Shown piece after piece: positions 23,463-31,930 of a stretch of 34,427 nucleotides of DNA. The first letter of the stretch is position 1, and every line of letters starts with the position of its first letter. The stretch is from Deltaproteobacteria bacterium. Lineage in GTDB: Bacteria; Myxococcota; Myxococcia; Myxococcales; JAHFDP01. A program made the position numbers and the translations under genes. The notes under the pieces were generated by a model. That model was given only the letters and a program-made list of their open reading frames with translations. It was not told the origin of the DNA and did no database searches. The stretch is taken from assembly GCA_023248955.1 (NCBI GenBank), contig JAHFDP010000045.1:1-34427 (forward strand), written 5' to 3'.

Positions 23463-24455
23463 ATGAACGGCCGCCGACCCGCCAGCGCACTCGTGCTCGT
23501 GCTCCTCGCGATCGCGTCCATGGCCCAGGCCGGCGTCCGGCGCTCTGTTCGTTCGGCGCACCTACGACCGGAAGAGCCTCTTGTTTCCGTACGCGTTCGG
23601 CCCAAGCGGGGGCTGCGCGATCAACTCGCCAGAGGCACGCTGATCGGCGAAATCGTCAATGACGAAGCCGTGGCAATGAAGGCGACCAATGCGTCGTCGA
23701 TTGTGACCTTGCATCTGCCGCGCGGGATGTTGCGCAAAGTCATTTTCAAACCGAAGAGCGGAGAAAAGGACGCGGGCCACGGTATTGCCGTCGGCACCTT
23801 CTACCGGCGCGAGATCGCCGTGTCGCAACTGGATGAAGCCCTTTCCTTGAACCTCGTTCCGACGACAGTTGAACTTACCGGCAAGCAGGGTATCGGCTCG
23901 GCGCAGCTCTTTTCGGACCGGTCCACGCTTGCTACGCGGGTTGATCCGAAAAAAATCTCGCTCGATCGAGTCTCGGCGGAAAAGCTGCGCGCGTTTGATT
24001 ATCTGATCGGAAATTCCGACCGCTCTTGGCGGAATCTGATGGTCAAAAAGTCAAGAGGCGTCTACCTGCCGGTGGCCATCGACAACGGCTACACGCTACC
24101 GACGGCGGTTCCCGCGCGATTTCTCTGGCCGCATTCGCTGCTGCGGGGTCAGGTCGGTCCGCTGACCAGCGAGGCCAAGCAGTTCATAGCAGCGATCGAT
24201 CCCCAGCGCGTCGCTCGGGTGCTGATTGAGGCTGGAATCGAACGCAAGGCCGTGGTCCAGGTGTTGCGCCGGCTTGCGCATCTCCAAACGGATCCGAGTT
24301 TTCTCGAAATCAGGCGGCCAGGTTGGGGGCCGTATCAGATGACGCTAGCGGTGGAGAAGCAGATCAAAAATCGAACGCAAGGCCTTTCGGCGGAGCAGCT
24401 GAAGGAGATCGAGCGAATCGTTCGCACGGCAGCCGCGGAGGCTGTTGTCGACTGA
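23463..24455 (+). CDS. Secreted PI3/4-kinase-like protein
   Basis: This 330-residue protein has a signal peptide (MNGRRPASALVLVLLAIASMAQA) followed by a kinase fold of the bacterial PI3/4-kinase-related type. VIFKPKSGE supplies the ATP-binding lysine (K96 or K98). FYRREIAVSQLDEAL supplies the helix glutamate, followed by the VPTTVEL...GIGSAQLF strands. FDYLIGNSDRSWRNLMV is the catalytic loop (D186, N191) and VAIDNGY the metal-binding aspartate (D207). All catalytic residues are present. Export of such a kinase is unusual. GTG 23385 and ATG 23451 are alternative in-frame starts; ATG 23463 gives the cleanest signal peptide. It stands alone, convergent with the GNAT gene. Confidence 0.7.
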   Translation: MNGRRPASALVLVLLAIASMAQAGVRRSVRSAHLRPEEPLVSVRVRPKRGLRDQLARGTLIGEIVNDEAVAMKATNASSIVTLHLPRGMLRKVIFKPKSGEKDAGHGIAVGTFYRREIAVSQLDEALSLNLVPTTVELTGKQGIGSAQLFSDRSTLATRVDPKKISLDRVSAEKLRAFDYLIGNSDRSWRNLMVKKSRGVYLPVAIDNGYTLPTAVPARFLWPHSLLRGQVGPLTSEAKQFIAAIDPQRVARVLIEAGIERKAVVQVLRRLAHLQTDPSFLEIRRPGWGPYQMTLAVEKQIKNRTQGLSAEQLKEIERIVRTAAAEAVVD

Positions 24456-24459
24456 TCCG

Positions 24460-25215
24460 TTACCGCGCGAGCGGTTTGTGCATCTCGATGTGTGCAATGC
24501 CGGCTTCTTCGAAAACTTCGCCATGCCGCGTGAACCCAACTCGGGCATAGAACGACTCGGCGCGAATTTGCGCGTGCAACACGAGCGACGGGCAGCCGCG
24601 CTGCTCCGCGGCCTGTTCGAGTTTGAGCAGCATCAACGCGCCCACGCCGAGTCCGCGGTAGTCGCGGTCGACCGCCATGCGACCCACCCGCGCGGCGCCG
24701 TTATTGTCGGGCGTAAGTCGCCCCGTGCCGATGATGTCCCAACCGCGCAAGCGCGCCACGATGTGCAACGCGGTGGCGTCGGCGGCATCCAATTCGAGAT
24801 CGCGCGGAACGAGCTGCTCTTCCACGAAGACGCGCAAACGTAGGTCCAGCGCGGCTTTGCGCTCGGCGTCGGTTTTCGGAGGCGAGACTTCCAGCGCCGC
24901 GGTGTCGCGCAGGAGCGCGTCCATGCGGTAGCGACTGGGCCACGATGCGACCAATTTGCTCCTGGCATCGAGAATGAGATCTTCGCCATCGAACTGTGCA
25001 TGCAGTCCACCCGGTGGTTTGGGCCCAAGAATTTCCGCGCCCAGCATGGCCGCGAGTGGCGGTACTGGATTCTCGGTATTTTCGTGCTCGCTCCAACGCC
25101 ACGCGCGTTCCACGCCGCCTTCGCGCCACCGCCAGACGCCGCTCGTTCCACGCGACGCACACGCGAAATCCGCGCGTCCAACGTCACCAACGCGATAACG
25201 CCCGACGGCAATCAC
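24460..25215 (-). CDS. GNAT acetyltransferase with unknown N-terminal region
   Basis: This protein has 251 residues. From about residue 100, DAERKAALDLRLRVFVEEQ, HIVARLRGWDIIGTGRL, VGRMAVDRDYRGLGVGALML and AESFYARVGF form a complete GNAT fold. RGLGVG is the acetyl-CoA pyrophosphate loop, and the EEAGIAHIEMHKPL end is like ElaA/YjcF-type proteins. The substrate is unknown. The first 95 or so residues, with repeated tryptophan-arginine segments (VWRWREGG, RAWRWSEHE), match nothing I recognise. GTG 25215 is chosen because its GTGA overlaps the thioesterase stop by 4 nt, typical of coupling; the frame is open to 25257. It ends 4 nt from the convergent kinase-like gene. Confidence 0.78.
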   Translation of the reverse strand: MIAVGRYRVGDVGRADFACASRGTSGVWRWREGGVERAWRWSEHENTENPVPPLAAMLGAEILGPKPPGGLHAQFDGEDLILDARSKLVASWPSRYRMDALLRDTAALEVSPPKTDAERKAALDLRLRVFVEEQLVPRDLELDAADATALHIVARLRGWDIIGTGRLTPDNNGAARVGRMAVDRDYRGLGVGALMLLKLEQAAEQRGCPSLVLHAQIRAESFYARVGFTRHGEVFEEAGIAHIEMHKPLAR

Positions 25216-25655
25216 GACCGCTTGCGCAGCCGATAAGTAAACGTCGCCGCCGCGCACACCGCGCCCGCCGGATCTCTGATTTCGACGCTGTAGGGGAAGA
25301 AAACTTTCCCCTCGCGATCGGCCGTTGCTGCGTAGCCGCGTGCCGTCTCCAAATCGAGACGCGCCTCGACCGTCAGCCGTCCGCGCGCGAGCCGCAAATA
25401 GTCAATCTTGCCGTCCTTCACCATCGGGACGTAGGTCATCACATCCAGCGCGGAGATCACGGCGGCACCAGCGGCGGTCTCTGCGAACATGTAGAGCGCG
25501 CCGGCATGCACGCTGCCGAGGTGGTTCAGCACGCCGTCGCGTTCGCGCAAGGCGCACAACACGCGACCAGGCGTGGCCTCCACGAAATCGACGCCAAGCT
25601 CCTTGGCGTAAGGCACGTGATCGTACACAGCGGCGATGTCGGCGGGCGTGATCAT
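25212..25655 (-). CDS. Hotdog-fold thioesterase (PaaI/DUF4442-like)
   Basis: This 147-residue protein has the single-hotdog pattern: a helix HLGSVHAGALYMFAETAAGAAV after the first strands, then VMTYVPMVKDGKIDYLRLARGRL and a long C-terminal strand AVCAAATFTYRL. Such enzymes hydrolyse acyl-CoA thioesters; the exact substrate is unknown and DUF4442-type relatives are poorly studied. Its ATG is 27 nt from the divergent glgA start, with overlapping -10 boxes. It is followed by the GNAT gene with a 4-nt overlap, so both may belong to one unit. Confidence 0.82.
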   Translation of the reverse strand: MITPADIAAVYDHVPYAKELGVDFVEATPGRVLCALRERDGVLNHLGSVHAGALYMFAETAAGAAVISALDVMTYVPMVKDGKIDYLRLARGRLTVEARLDLETARGYAATADREGKVFFPYSVEIRDPAGAVCAAATFTYRLRKRS

Positions 25656-25663
25656 GGGTCGAT

Positions 25664-25671
25664 GTTATAGC
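25664..25671. promoter_or_regulatory. Overlapping divergent -10 boxes of glgA and the thioesterase
   Basis: GTTATAGC reads TATAGC toward glgA and, on the other strand, TATAAC toward the thioesterase. The boxes end 11 nt before ATG 25683 and 8 nt before ATG 25655. The near-palindromic AT core suits a bidirectional promoter with very short or no leaders in both directions. No good -35 box is seen on either side. Confidence 0.4.
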
Positions 25672-25682
25672 TTGAACGAAGC

Positions 25683-27038
25683 ATGCGGATCCTCTTCGTG
25701 GCCTCCGAAGTCGCGCCCTGGTCCAAGACCGGCGGGCTGGGGGATGTGGCCGGCGCTTTGCCGCGCGCCCTAGCCAAACGTGGACATGCGGTGACGGTGG
25801 TGTCGCCACGTTACGGCTGGATCGATCCGATACAGCAAGGATTCGAGCGCTCGGGCGATCTCTGGATCGGCGAATCGACGGGCGTCCGCTGGGTTTTTCT
25901 GGAGCAGCCGAAATACTTTGCGCGCCCGAAGCCGTATGGCGATGCGACCGGGGATTACCCTGACAATGATCTGCGTTTCGGATTTCTCTCGTCGGGAGCG
26001 TTGGAAGCGGCGCGTGTATTGCAATTCACACCGGAAGTAATACACGCCAACGATTGGCAAACGGGCCTCGCTCCGCTGCTCGCCAAGGGAATGGCGCGCA
26101 CCGTTTTCACCATTCACAATCTCGCCTACCAGGGACGTTTTCCGCCAGCGGCATTGAAGCGGCTGGGACTCTCCGACGCGCTCTTCGCACCCGAGGCGAT
26201 GGAGTTTTGGGGCGAGGTTTCGCTTCTCAAAGCGGGAATCGTCTTCGCCGACGCGCTCACCACCGTGAGCCCGCGTTACGCCGAGGAGATCTGCGCGGAC
26301 GACGCGGTCGGCTGTGGTTTCTCAGGACTCCTCGGGGCACGTGCTTCGGATTTGCACGGTATATTGAATGGCGTTGATTATACGGAGTGGAATCCGGCTG
26401 CCGATCCCCATCTGCCGGCGTCGTTCGGCCCGGACGATCTGGTCGGCAAGGCGCATTGCAAAGCCGAGCTGCGCACCGAAATGAAGCTGGAAGCGAACCG
26501 ACCGGAGGCGCCACTTTTCGGTTGCGTCGGCCGGCTGGTCCATCAAAAAGGTTCTGATCTCACGGCCGCCGCGGCACCCGCACTGGTAGAACGCGGTGCG
26601 CAGATCGCGCTGCTCGGAAGCGGCGAACCCGCGCTGGAGACGGCCTGGCGCGATCTGGCGGCGCGTTTTCCAGGCCGCATCGCGGTGCAGATCGGATTCG
26701 ATGAAGGCCTCGCGCACCGAATCGAAGCGGGCAGCGATCTCTTCTTGATGCCGAGTCGATTCGAGCCGTGCGGTCTCAATCAGATGTACAGCCTGCGTTA
26801 CGGAACGCTTCCGATAGTCCATGCGGTAGGCGGCCTGGCGAACACCGTCGAAGACGAAGTGACCGGATTTACTTTCACCGAAGCAACGGTCGAAGCACTG
26901 GTGGCGGCGGCCGATCGCGCCTTAGCGATGTATGGCAACAGTGATCGCTTCGAAGCCTGCCAGCGGCAAGCGATGGCACGTGACTTTTCGTGGGATCGCG
27001 CGGCGGCGGCGTACGAACGGATCTACACCGGAACGTGA
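25683..27038 (+). CDS. glgA: Glycogen synthase GlgA
   Basis: This 451-residue GT5 enzyme extends alpha-1,4-glucan from ADP-glucose (UDP-glucose in some relatives). The N-terminus has the KTGGLGDVAGALP loop (K15). HANDWQTGLAPLL, TIHNLAYQGRFP, TVSPRYAEEI and GILNGVDYTEWNPAADP follow in the standard order. CVGRLVHQKGSDL, then MPSRFEPCGLNQMYSLRYGTLPIVHAVGGLANTV, forms the nucleotide-sugar site. Length is slightly shorter than typical (about 480) but all motifs are present. No other glycogen genes are near. It is followed by the convergent tRNA-Gln gene. Confidence 0.96.
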   Translation: MRILFVASEVAPWSKTGGLGDVAGALPRALAKRGHAVTVVSPRYGWIDPIQQGFERSGDLWIGESTGVRWVFLEQPKYFARPKPYGDATGDYPDNDLRFGFLSSGALEAARVLQFTPEVIHANDWQTGLAPLLAKGMARTVFTIHNLAYQGRFPPAALKRLGLSDALFAPEAMEFWGEVSLLKAGIVFADALTTVSPRYAEEICADDAVGCGFSGLLGARASDLHGILNGVDYTEWNPAADPHLPASFGPDDLVGKAHCKAELRTEMKLEANRPEAPLFGCVGRLVHQKGSDLTAAAAPALVERGAQIALLGSGEPALETAWRDLAARFPGRIAVQIGFDEGLAHRIEAGSDLFLMPSRFEPCGLNQMYSLRYGTLPIVHAVGGLANTVEDEVTGFTFTEATVEALVAAADRALAMYGNSDRFEACQRQAMARDFSWDRAAAAYERIYTGT

Positions 27039-27054
27039 AGTTGCCTGCCGTTCG

Positions 27055-27128
27055 TGGTTGGGGCGCAGGGATTCGAACCCCGATAAAGGGCTTCAAAGGC
27101 CCTTGTCCTGCCGTTAGACGACGCCCCA
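27055..27128 (-). tRNA. tRNA-Gln (anticodon UUG)
   Basis: Read on the minus strand, the acceptor TGGGGCG pairs with CGCCCCA, followed by A73 and an encoded CCA (27057-27055). The anticodon stem AGGGC/GCCCT encloses CTTTGAA, giving anticodon TTG for CAA glutamine codons. The T-arm is CGGGG-TTCGAAT-CCCTG. U1-A72 is characteristic of bacterial tRNA-Gln. Total length is 74 nt. No integrase or att-like repeat lies next to it. Confidence 0.95.
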
Positions 27129-27209
27129 GCGACGCGGATGTTTAACAAAGTTTCCTTGACGCGCGCCAGAGGCGTCCGCTTCTGGCCCGAGGGGAAGCGG
27201 GAACACCGA

Positions 27210-27228
27210 ATCGGTCCATATGACCGAT
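27210..27228. promoter_or_regulatory. Palindrome at the start of the pseudopilin cluster
   Basis: ATCGGTC, CATAT, GACCGAT has perfect 7-bp inverted arms and overlaps the ATG at 27227. If the true start of the first TadE-like gene is GTG 27263, the palindrome would lie at -35 to -53 and could be an operator for the five-gene cluster. Confidence 0.35.
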
Positions 27229-28033
27229 GGACGACACTGGCTACTTGCGGTCAAAATGCCTTGTGCCCTCTCCGTCTTCGCGCCAGCGAGGCCAGGCCAT
27301 CGTCGAAGCGGCCATCGCGCTGCCGATGATGCTGATGCTCATTCTTTGCATCCTTCAGCTCACGTTGATTCAGCAAGCGCGATTAATGACTTACTACGCG
27401 GCCTTCGTCGCTTGCCGCGCGGGCGTTGTTTACAGCGCCGACCACGATCATATGGAAGCTGCCGCGTTTATGGCGCTGCGGCCGACGTTAGGCGGCAAAC
27501 CGCCCCGGGATCTCTCGGCGTTCGGCGCCAATATGAAAGCAATCGAAGCGAAGAACACCCATTTCAAGACGCTGCTCGGTAATCCGCAGGTGCACGTCAA
27601 TGTCACCAGCCCGCGGCCCGAAGATTTTGCGAAGTGGGGCGGCCATTTGAAGAGCCAAGAAATCGACTTCGACGACGTTCGTCCGGGCGCGCAGGAAGCC
27701 ACCACGCTCTCGGTGAACCTCACCTATTACTACCGGATGAACATTCCCTTCGCGAACCGCCTGTTGCAAACGATTTGGCTCGCTGGCCACGCCGATACAC
27801 TCAAAAGATGGACGGGGTTTAACGCCGCGGCGCCGGCGCTCGACAAGAACAGTGGCCCCGCTGCGATCGATGCCGCGCGCAAGGCGGCAGCAGGTAAGGA
27901 CCTAGATGTTGATCTCAAGAAACTCGTCGCGGCAGGAAAAGCCAAAGCTCCCGACGGCGGATTCTATTTCCCGGTTCGAGCTACTTATTCAATGAAGATG
28001 CAATCCAACCCATTCAAGAAGAATATTCCTTAA
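27227..28033 (+). CDS. TadE-like pseudopilin
   Basis: This 268-residue protein has a prepilin-type N-terminus: a basic leader ending RG, then QAIVEAAIALPMMLMLILC, with glutamate at position 5 after the glycine (E27) and one membrane helix. The rest is an exported domain without recognised motifs. TadE proteins are processed by a prepilin peptidase and belong to Tad/Flp pilus or secretion systems. ATG 27227 is listed; GTG 27263 (MPSPSSRQRGQA) would give a more typical short leader. The TAA overlaps the next ATG by 1 nt (TAATG). It is first in a five-gene chain. Confidence 0.75.
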   Translation: MDDTGYLRSKCLVPSPSSRQRGQAIVEAAIALPMMLMLILCILQLTLIQQARLMTYYAAFVACRAGVVYSADHDHMEAAAFMALRPTLGGKPPRDLSAFGANMKAIEAKNTHFKTLLGNPQVHVNVTSPRPEDFAKWGGHLKSQEIDFDDVRPGAQEATTLSVNLTYYYRMNIPFANRLLQTIWLAGHADTLKRWTGFNAAAPALDKNSGPAAIDAARKAAAGKDLDVDLKKLVAAGKAKAPDGGFYFPVRATYSMKMQSNPFKKNIP

Positions 28034-30042
28034 TGCATTTTTTCCTGCGCCGACTCCGCCGTACCGAAGAGGGCCAAGCGCTGGTCCTGGCCGCCATTTG
28101 CGGGCTGATTCTCGCGGTGTGCGTCCTGGTAACGGTGCAGGTCGGGCATACCGTTTATCAGAAGATTCAATTGCAGGATGCCGCGGATAATGCCGCATTT
28201 AGTCAGGCCACGATGGAAGCGCGGGCCATGAATTTTATGGCGTACACGAACAGGGCGATGGTGGTGCATTACTGCTCAATGATGGTGTGGGTGAGCTGGA
28301 TTTCGTACTTGCGATCTTTGCTCGAACTGGTGATTACGGTCGCCGCGATCTTTAACCTAGCGCCGGGCATGGCGACCATCATGCAATCGTTCGCTCAAAT
28401 GGTGGAAAAGGCCATTGTAAAATTCGCGCAGGTCGTTTCTGTTGTCATTCCTGTGCTCGGTGTCGCGAATATGGTTCTGTATATGTTGCAATGGGCGATG
28501 CGTTACACAACCGTTTCCAGGATCTCCACAAAACCGCCCGAGCTTACCCATAGCGATAAGGACGTCCACGAGATCCCGGTTAACGGCCAATACCCCGGCC
28601 AAGTCAACGGCAAGGTTTTTCAGAATGCCTTTGACGAGCGTGCCGAAAAGGGGCTCGCCGAATCGATTGGCGGTCCGTTCGCTCCGGATTATGATCGCGA
28701 CCAGACGCAGCTTGCCCGCGGCGCGATAGTAGAGATTGCCAATGGAAGCCGCCACCGTTGGGTCGCGGACGGAAGCCCTAACTTCCCCATTCTTGGCCGG
28801 AAGTACGACATTAATTTCCTCATTCTTCGGATCAAGAAAACCGCATTTACCGAGATTGGAATGTGGCCCTCTAAACAGTTTATTCTCGGCATGCACGACG
28901 AGATTTTTTCTGATGACACTATCAAAATCGACCTCAATCTCCTCGTTATCAAAATGGGTGTCAGCGATAGCGTGAACATGCGCAGCGTCCTTAAGGTCGA
29001 CTATCCGGCGAAGATGAAAGAAATTTTGAATATGGGATTGAAGGACATCAGCAAAGACGCAGCTCAAGCAATCGACGCCATCCCCGGCAGTTCAGAAGAA
29101 ATGATGAAAGACATGCTGAAAGAGGCTGGGGTCTCCGCGGCTTTAGGGGGAGGCCTTACAAGTCTGATGGGCCTGCTCAAGCTCAAGCTTCCGCAAATTC
29201 CGGGGTTGGCCAAACTAAAGCAGGTTTCGCACATGAAGCTCGGCGATCTATTGCACGTGCCGGCCAACGGCGGCCCCGCTAATTGCACCCCCAACTGCAT
29301 TGGGCTACAGCAAAAAGTTACCCGCGGACCGTCATGCCAAATCCTGACCACGTGCGGCTACCAGGCTTGCTCGACAATCGCGCCTTCGGACAACCTTGTC
29401 TACGAGGCCGCGCTAAAGTTTTGCCACATCCCACCCACCCCATTTACAGCGTCGGTATGGTTTTGCATGTGTCCGGTGAGACTACTCCTAGACAAGGTAC
29501 CAGGTGAGGGCGGTACTATGCTGAAGTCTCTGCAAAGCCTGAACGTCTGGGCCGAGAACTTCAAGAAGCAGTCTGACAAGATGTTCAAGTCCGGGGCCTG
29601 GAGCACCATCTCCAACCTAGGCGTTTTTCTCGGTATCACGCCTTACGCAACGTTCAATCCGCAGGCCCATTGGTCCCCGCAGCCAGGCGAAAACCTCGGC
29701 AACTATGGCCAGCCAGACGTGCTGATTGCCGCCGGCAAAGACGACACGCATCTGATCTTCGCCAACTTCCTGAACAAGGTCGTCTACACGTTCGGTTCGC
29801 GAACAGGCTTTCTCGATTACGGAATGCATGAGAATGGCGGGGGCGTTGTTCCGGGATTAACGAGCGGCCTCAACGTCTATGCAGCGGCGGAATGTTACTA
29901 TCACCGTCCCGGTGCGTGGAGGGAGATGCCCAACCTTTTTAATCCACTCTGGGGAGCGAAGCTCATGCCCGTCGCGGAAAGCGAATCCGCTTTCCGGATC
30001 GGTCTCAATTCATCGCCCATTCGGGATCTCCTTCTGCACTGA
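28033..30042 (+). CDS. TadG-like pilus assembly protein
   Basis: This 669-residue protein starts with EEGQALVLAAICGLILAVCVLVTVQVGHTVYQK and continues with QLQDAADNAAFSQATMEARAMNF, the typical Tad/TadG N-terminal pattern. Unlike its neighbours, it lacks glutamate at +5 after the glycine (leucine instead), so it may not be processed as a prepilin. Three more hydrophobic stretches follow within residues 70-160. Residues about 415-485 contain eight or more cysteines (NCTPNC, SCQ, TCGYQAC, KFC, FCMC) and may form disulphides outside the membrane. It starts at ATG 28033, overlapping the preceding stop, and ends TGATG, overlapping the next gene by 1 nt. Confidence 0.7.
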   Translation: MHFFLRRLRRTEEGQALVLAAICGLILAVCVLVTVQVGHTVYQKIQLQDAADNAAFSQATMEARAMNFMAYTNRAMVVHYCSMMVWVSWISYLRSLLELVITVAAIFNLAPGMATIMQSFAQMVEKAIVKFAQVVSVVIPVLGVANMVLYMLQWAMRYTTVSRISTKPPELTHSDKDVHEIPVNGQYPGQVNGKVFQNAFDERAEKGLAESIGGPFAPDYDRDQTQLARGAIVEIANGSRHRWVADGSPNFPILGRKYDINFLILRIKKTAFTEIGMWPSKQFILGMHDEIFSDDTIKIDLNLLVIKMGVSDSVNMRSVLKVDYPAKMKEILNMGLKDISKDAAQAIDAIPGSSEEMMKDMLKEAGVSAALGGGLTSLMGLLKLKLPQIPGLAKLKQVSHMKLGDLLHVPANGGPANCTPNCIGLQQKVTRGPSCQILTTCGYQACSTIAPSDNLVYEAALKFCHIPPTPFTASVWFCMCPVRLLLDKVPGEGGTMLKSLQSLNVWAENFKKQSDKMFKSGAWSTISNLGVFLGITPYATFNPQAHWSPQPGENLGNYGQPDVLIAAGKDDTHLIFANFLNKVVYTFGSRTGFLDYGMHENGGGVVPGLTSGLNVYAAAECYYHRPGAWREMPNLFNPLWGAKLMPVAESESAFRIGLNSSPIRDLLLH

Positions 30043-31184
30043 TGCGCCAATTTAATCGCCAAGAGGGATCGGCCTTGACCGAGCTGGCCATTCTGGCACC
30101 GGTGCTCATCTTTATTGTTTTATGCAGTCAGGCTTTCACGGATGAGTGGATCGTGCGGCTCAAGGGCCAGGAGGCGACGCGGTTTGCGCTCTGGCAAACC
30201 ACCACGATGCAGGACAAAGGCGCCGTTTTGGCGGCGACGCAGGCGCGCTATGCCATGCTGCGCGGCGACGAACGCGCTGGCGTGACCCATGGCGATACCG
30301 GGCTGCTAACCTTTCCGGCGCGAGCAGGTGTCGGGGTCGACCCCAGTTCGTCGGTCGAGACGCATTTAAAGACGGAATTCCCAACCGTTTCCGTTCGTCC
30401 GCCTCCTGCACACGGCATTATTGGGGGCATTATTGGATTGTTCATGTCATTCTTTCAAAGTTGGGCCACCGGCGCGGTTCACCCGGCGCTGGATTTCTTC
30501 AAATTCGATCGCAATGGAACCGCCACGGCGCACGTTGACGTGTTTGCGCACGAGGCGCTCTTTCACCCGCTAGCGCAGCCGATCTTTGGCGTTGATTTCT
30601 CAGGGGCGGGGGCGGGGAATTTTCATTCGAGAGCCGAGCAGCAGGAATTGACCTACGATACCTGGAAGGCGTGGCCCTCTCCGTACCACATCCAGCACGA
30701 CCGCCCGTCCGAGGTTACCGATACCAGTGAATCACCGGCCGCCACCTATCACGTGGTTCAGCGCAACGTATCGACGCAAGTCAAGCATATGGTCTATTTC
30801 GGTGTGACAAACATTCCGCTGTTCGGTGTTGTCGTGTCGCTGATCGACGGCCTCTTCAGCAACGTGCTGGGGCTCCCGAGTCTCGTCAATACCCAGCACC
30901 TCAATGAAGAGGACCGCAGCGGCCCCATCGGCATTCACAAGGTGGATGAACTACGTAACCAGCACTATACGGTCCCCTATAAGATCAAGGTTGGCGCTTG
31001 GACCAGCGAGCCTGGACCCGGTAGTACCAGCGCGCATGGGTCGCCGATCAAGATGGCCAATAAGAATCCATACGTAGATAGCTACACCTGCCGTGGCGAT
31101 TTCTATCTCGGTGCGAAATCGGGCCAGGCTCCTGACGATAGTGGACCCAATTGGGGCGGGAAAAAATGGCGCGGGTGCAAGTGA
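30042..31184 (+). CDS. Second TadE-like pseudopilin
   Basis: This 380-residue protein starts MRQFNRQEGSALTELAILAPVLIFIVLC: a leader ending in G9, then SALTE with glutamate at +5, then one membrane helix. The large exported domain has no motif I recognise; it includes a hydrophobic, glycine-rich segment (IIGGIIGLFMSFFQSW). The start overlaps the TadG-like stop (TGATG). The 3' end overlaps the next gene by 19 nt. With its neighbours it probably forms minor pilus or secretion-complex subunits. Confidence 0.7.
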   Translation: MRQFNRQEGSALTELAILAPVLIFIVLCSQAFTDEWIVRLKGQEATRFALWQTTTMQDKGAVLAATQARYAMLRGDERAGVTHGDTGLLTFPARAGVGVDPSSSVETHLKTEFPTVSVRPPPAHGIIGGIIGLFMSFFQSWATGAVHPALDFFKFDRNGTATAHVDVFAHEALFHPLAQPIFGVDFSGAGAGNFHSRAEQQELTYDTWKAWPSPYHIQHDRPSEVTDTSESPAATYHVVQRNVSTQVKHMVYFGVTNIPLFGVVVSLIDGLFSNVLGLPSLVNTQHLNEEDRSGPIGIHKVDELRNQHYTVPYKIKVGAWTSEPGPGSTSAHGSPIKMANKNPYVDSYTCRGDFYLGAKSGQAPDDSGPNWGGKKWRGCK

Positions 31185-31930
31185 GGATCGTGCGCGCCAT
31201 TGGCGGCGTTGCGGGTGCTGCGACCATCGCCGCGGTCGGTCTTTGGGCCGGTGCGCCGGCTGCTTCCGACAATCCGCCCCCGGCACCGGCAGCGGGTATC
31301 GCGCCCTCGGGAAGCGACGCCGTCCGCTTAGGCGAAAACCATCGGATCGACGGCGCACCGATGCAAGTGGACGTCAGCATCGTCTCCGATCCGGCCCGCG
31401 AGGCGGTGGAATGGTACGCGCAGCAATGGCGTTCCGCGGGTATGAAGCCCTTCGTGACCGGTGAGAACAACATCTGGCACGCCTCGGTCTTCGACGAAAA
31501 AGACGGATTGCAACGCTCCATCACTGCCATTGGGCAACCCGATAACTCAACGCTGCTCATGCCGAGCGTCTCTAACCCGCGCCGTCCTGTCGACCTCTTG
31601 AACGCCGAGAAGCGCTCACCGGTACCCGTTCCGGCAGACAGTCGAATGTACCTGGACGATGAGGCGACCGATGACGGTACGCACGGTTATTCCGCGCAAT
31701 ACCTGACGCCGATGTCGCCTTCGGCGGCAACCGAGTTTTACGGGCGAGAGATGGCAGCCAAGGGTTGGGTCCTCTCCGCGCAAACCGCGGCAACCAAGAA
31801 AGGACCGGCGACGGTGACCTTCACGAAAAACAGCGCCCATTGCGAGGTTCAGGCGAGCCAACTGGACGACAAGAAGCCCGGGAGCCTCGTTTTCGTCGCC
31901 CTAGATTATCCCGAAGGGACCACGCTTTGA
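31166..31930 (+). CDS. Exported protein with two similar modules
   Basis: This 254-residue protein has an N-terminal signal or anchor (VRIVRAIGGVAGAATIAAVGLWAGAPAA) followed by a proline-rich linker. Two modules look related: one with AREAVEWYAQQWRSAGMKPF then a strand-rich tail, and one with AATEFYGREMAAKGWVLSAQ then VTFTKNSAHCEV. Each is a helix with a WY/FY-x-x-x-M/W pattern, a glycine turn, and strands. No family is recognised. ATG 31166 overlaps the previous gene by 19 nt; TTG 31151 is an alternative. Its TGA overlaps the next start by 4 nt (TTGA). Position suggests a role with the pseudopilins. Confidence 0.6.
   Translation: MARVQVRIVRAIGGVAGAATIAAVGLWAGAPAASDNPPPAPAAGIAPSGSDAVRLGENHRIDGAPMQVDVSIVSDPAREAVEWYAQQWRSAGMKPFVTGENNIWHASVFDEKDGLQRSITAIGQPDNSTLLMPSVSNPRRPVDLLNAEKRSPVPVPADSRMYLDDEATDDGTHGYSAQYLTPMSPSAATEFYGREMAAKGWVLSAQTAATKKGPATVTFTKNSAHCEVQASQLDDKKPGSLVFVALDYPEGTTL

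Noticed and set aside
27055-27226. tRNA-Gln as an attachment site for an integrated element
   Set aside because: No integrase, no repeat of the tRNA 3' end and no element boundary was seen nearby.
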